Source: Acidobacteriota bacterium
GTDB lineage: Bacteria; Acidobacteriota; Terriglobia; Acidiferrales; UBA7541
Reading direction: 5' to 3'
DNA: 64,000 bases
Assembly: GCA_013289695.1 (NCBI GenBank)
Contig: JABCZK010000019.1
Location: 18,355 to 82,354 of the forward strand
In this document: positions 61,974-64,000 of the stretch, in pieces
Layout of the letters: each line of letters opens with the position of its first letter
Position numbering within the stretch: position 1 is the stretch's first letter
The notes under the pieces: generated by a model
What the model saw: only the letters and a program-made list of their open reading frames with translations
Told to the model about the DNA's origin: nothing
The model's database searches: none
Position numbers and translations under genes: made by a program

Positions 61974-62396
61974 TTCCGGAAGGGCATTCGGGCTCCGCCC
62001 ACGGCGAGAAGTTGACAGGTGTCGCTTGCAAACAAACACGCGGTTCGCGAAACGAACGTTCATGGAGACGTTTGACAATTCAGGAGCGATGGGACTTTCA
62101 CTAACGCGGTCATCTTTGGTGGCGGCTGTACCGCGGACCATGGCCCTTTAGTTAGCTCCTGATTAGCGCCGGCTGGACAAGTGCCTTTAGCTGGCCACAA
62201 ACGGGTTTCGAGGAGATCGGACCACGCTGCCCTGATTCACATCGCAGTTCCCCGAAGCGGACTCCTTGCCCACAATAACTTCCGGTTAGTCCGCCACTCG
62301 GGAGGAAACGCGACAACGGTGAATAGCGCTGTATCCTCCCGGCAACGGAACGGTTTGGAGCAAGTAAGAGAGACAACGAAGGTTGCAGGATGCTAC
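61974..62396. other. Interval without a supported gene
   Basis: Convergent region between the LysR gene and the VOC gene. Frames on both strands lack ribosome binding sites and family character. No strong terminator hairpin or repeat is evident. Confidence 0.45.
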
Positions 62397-62909
62397 TCAG
62401 GCGCCAGCACTCGCAGCGCGAGCTGTCTGTTGGCTGGTCATTTGTTCCATTTGTTCCTTCATCTTCTGTTGCATTTCCTTAGGGGTGGGTTGTGCAATGT
62501 GGGTAGCGACCATCCACGTGTAACCCTCGGGATCAGCAACGGTTCCACAGCGGTCGCCCCAAAACATGTCCATCACGGGTCCCTTGAGCACAGCGCCGAG
62601 TTTGACGGCCTTGGCAACCGTCTTGTCTACGTTCTGCGTCAGCAGATACAAACTCGTCGGCGAGGCGCCGATTGTTTTCGCGCCGCGAGAACCCATCTGC
62701 GGCATTTCCGGCCCCAACATTAACGTCGTGCCGCGGAGCGTCAGCTCAGCATGGACCGCCTTGCCGTCTGGACCATTCATGATCCCCCGTTTGGCAAAGC
62801 CGAACGCTTTTTGATAAAAGGCAGCTGCCGCTTTCACGTCGGTCACCGTTAGAATTGCCGTTACTGAACCGTAGAGTTTTTTATTGAGCGGATCGATTTT
62901 TCCGGGCAT
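62397..62909 (-). CDS. VOC-family protein (PhnB-like glyoxalase fold)
   Basis: 170 residues. The pattern VTAILTVTDVKAAAAFYQKA, LTLRGTTLMLGPEMPQMG, SLYLLTQNVDKTVAKAVKLG and MFWGDRCGTVADPEGYTW is typical of PhnB-like dimeric VOC proteins. The tail (EMQQKMKEQMEQMTSQQTAR) is a methionine/glutamine-rich helix not needed for the fold. Ribosome binding site AAGGAG before the ATG. Reaction unknown. Confidence 0.88.
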   Translation of the reverse strand: MPGKIDPLNKKLYGSVTAILTVTDVKAAAAFYQKAFGFAKRGIMNGPDGKAVHAELTLRGTTLMLGPEMPQMGSRGAKTIGASPTSLYLLTQNVDKTVAKAVKLGAVLKGPVMDMFWGDRCGTVADPEGYTWMVATHIAQPTPKEMQQKMKEQMEQMTSQQTARAASAGA

Positions 62910-63193
62910 ATCACTCCTTTCGCGAGGCGAGTATTCGAGCTGAGTTTCGCCAGAAGCTGTTCATGAATGCACCGATCGCAGAAACTCGTGGGCGACGGCG
63001 ACCAAGAATACTCCAAGGAGAAACGTGTGGTCAACGTGCGGGTCGATGGCATGCGGGTCGATGGCACAGCACACCCTCCCGAGTCTCTTCTCGCGCCCGA
63101 GGTAAGTTGACGAATTCCGACCGACACCATGGCTCCTTCTGAATGGTCGGCTCACCGGAAGTGATCTGATGCCGGCAGAGGACAAGCTGAATG
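62910..63193. other. Interval left of the tRNA-Ser scar
   Basis: No gene is supported; frames on both strands lack ribosome binding sites and family resemblance. It forms the right end of the presumed accessory region. Confidence 0.4.
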
Positions 63194-63250
63194 TGCTAGA
63201 CCGTTGTACGGGCTAACACCTGTGCCGGGGTTCGAGTCCCTCCGTCTCCG
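63194..63250 (+). tRNA. tRNA-Ser(GCT)-like 3'-half fragment (integration scar)
   Basis: It begins in the anticodon loop (TGCTAGA, anticodon GCT), continues CCG, then a long variable arm with a pairing stem (GTACGGG against CCTGTGC), a T-arm with TTCGAGT, and acceptor CGTCTCC with discriminator G. The 5' half is missing to the left, where the sequence is unrelated. As with the tRNA-Ala piece, a 3' half starting at the anticodon loop marks recombinase-mediated integration. Chromosome should resume to the right. Confidence 0.78.
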
Positions 63251-63251
63251 A

Positions 63252-63995
63252 TCACTTCACGGGTTCCCAGCCCTCGGGCAGCATATCGAATGCCAGCGTG
63301 TCACGGTAGGCGTACTGATTGCCTTCCAATACGGCCACTGGCGTTAACATATGCCAGATGCGTTCATCGTCGAAGACGTAACACTCACCCGATTCGCGCA
63401 TCGTGAAGCGATCCATTTCCTGCTTGTCATTGTCGGTTATGACGACTTCGCCGCCCTGAGCGCCGCAGCGGCCCACGAGATGCGTCGCGATGTACTTTTC
63501 CCCGTCTTTATGTAAGCCCGGTGGACTCGTGTCGCACGGCCGGCCAGGCGCAGCCGTGAACCTTATTAGGTGAACGTTGACCAAATACTTCGTACCCACC
63601 GTCGACAGCGGTAGGTAATGAAGGTGGTGAGCAATCATCTTGCGAACGCCTATGGAACCTGCGATCGCCGGGGGCAGCGGAGCGTACTCTCGCGGCTGGC
63701 CGCCGATTGTCGTGTTGTATTTTTTCAGCTGCACATAGGGCGTGCTCTCTTCGCTCAACCAAACCTTTACACCGCCCTCAACAATCTCGGCCCTGAAACG
63801 ATTTAAGGAACGATACCTGTCGCCCCCATCGTAGTATTTGTCCTTTGGAACGGACCAGGCGGCACGGGATAACGCTTCCAGCGAGCGCGCTATGTCTACG
63901 TCAACCCTGAGCGGCTGACGACTGAACCCGCGCTCGACGAGGTCGCTTCGCGACCTGGCATTGGTTGCAACCGGAATAAAATTATCTTGACTCAT
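63252..63995 (-). CDS. 2OG-Fe(II) dioxygenase-family protein (2OG-Fe_Oxy_2 type)
   Basis: 247 residues, complete. Iron and 2-oxoglutarate motifs are visible: the His-x-Asp pair in SPPGLHKDGEKYIATHLVGR, the distal His in DDERIWHMLTPV and the Arg in YAYRDTLAFDML. This family includes L-isoleucine and other free amino acid hydroxylases, for example IDO-like enzymes. The stop codon lies directly against the tRNA-Ser scar. It is the first gene beyond the accessory region. Confidence 0.85.
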   Translation of the reverse strand: MSQDNFIPVATNARSRSDLVERGFSRQPLRVDVDIARSLEALSRAAWSVPKDKYYDGGDRYRSLNRFRAEIVEGGVKVWLSEESTPYVQLKKYNTTIGGQPREYAPLPPAIAGSIGVRKMIAHHLHYLPLSTVGTKYLVNVHLIRFTAAPGRPCDTSPPGLHKDGEKYIATHLVGRCGAQGGEVVITDNDKQEMDRFTMRESGECYVFDDERIWHMLTPVAVLEGNQYAYRDTLAFDMLPEGWEPVK

Positions 63996-64000
63996 GATTG

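Overview
The window reads as a soil-type Acidobacteriota chromosome segment (probably Terriglobia; inferred, not searched). The basis is a GC-rich coding style, many Tat-exported sugar enzymes, a CadC-like winged-helix regulator fused to a PD40/WD40-type propeller, a TIGR03118-type protein, DUF3309 and Thivi_2564-type small membrane proteins, and a sigma factor/CHAT/subtilase locus. Genes are given with the start codon best supported by a ribosome binding site, which is often inside the longest open frame.

Left part, 1-36.9 kb, looks like ordinary, well-kept chromosome. It starts with a partial zinc-dependent phospholipase C-like gene, small envelope proteins and a Lys/Pro-repeat secreted protein. 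A Crp/Fnr regulator, two dehydrogenases, a secreted protein, a GNAT acetyltransferase and an S41 peptidase follow. From 23.6 down to about 11.5 kb, almost without gaps on the minus strand, runs a set consisting of a five-gene oligopeptide ABC importer, a sigma factor directly abutting the substrate-binding protein, a TPR-CHAT protease-like protein overlapping the sigma gene by 4 bases, a zinc-finger anti-sigma-like protein, a subtilisin-like protease and an HD-GYP protein. This is the best candidate for an unusual regulatory or peptide-signalling system. Next come a TolC-EmrA-EmrB type efflux operon, two paralogous APC permeases (one facing a 5-oxoprolinase pxpB-pxpC-pxpA operon), gluconokinase, and three Tat-exported sugar enzymes (two TIM-barrel isomerase-like proteins and a Gfo/Idh/MocA dehydrogenase).

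Right part, 36.97-63.19 kb, looks like accessory DNA. It is bounded by two tRNA 3'-half scars that both point outward: a tRNA-Ala(TGC)-like 3' half at 36923-36967 and a tRNA-Ser(GCT)-like 3' half at 63194-63250. Between them lie a C-terminally cut MFS transporter, a frameshifted chromate-transporter relic, a decayed nucleotidyltransferase/HEPN pair, an intact DUF1778/GNAT toxin-antitoxin pair, fused insertion-sequence relics, a diverged dispersed repeat (47.6, 51.2, 57.8 kb), orphan MacB-like permeases, and a LysR gene broken by one in-frame TGA.

The accessory part also carries apparently working modules. A four-gene reductase operon (SDR, old yellow enzyme, FAD oxidoreductase, PRISE-type enone reductase) lies opposite the broken LysR gene. 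A metallo-beta-lactamase/VOC/quinone-reductase set lies opposite an intact LysR gene. The window ends in a 2OG-Fe(II) dioxygenase.
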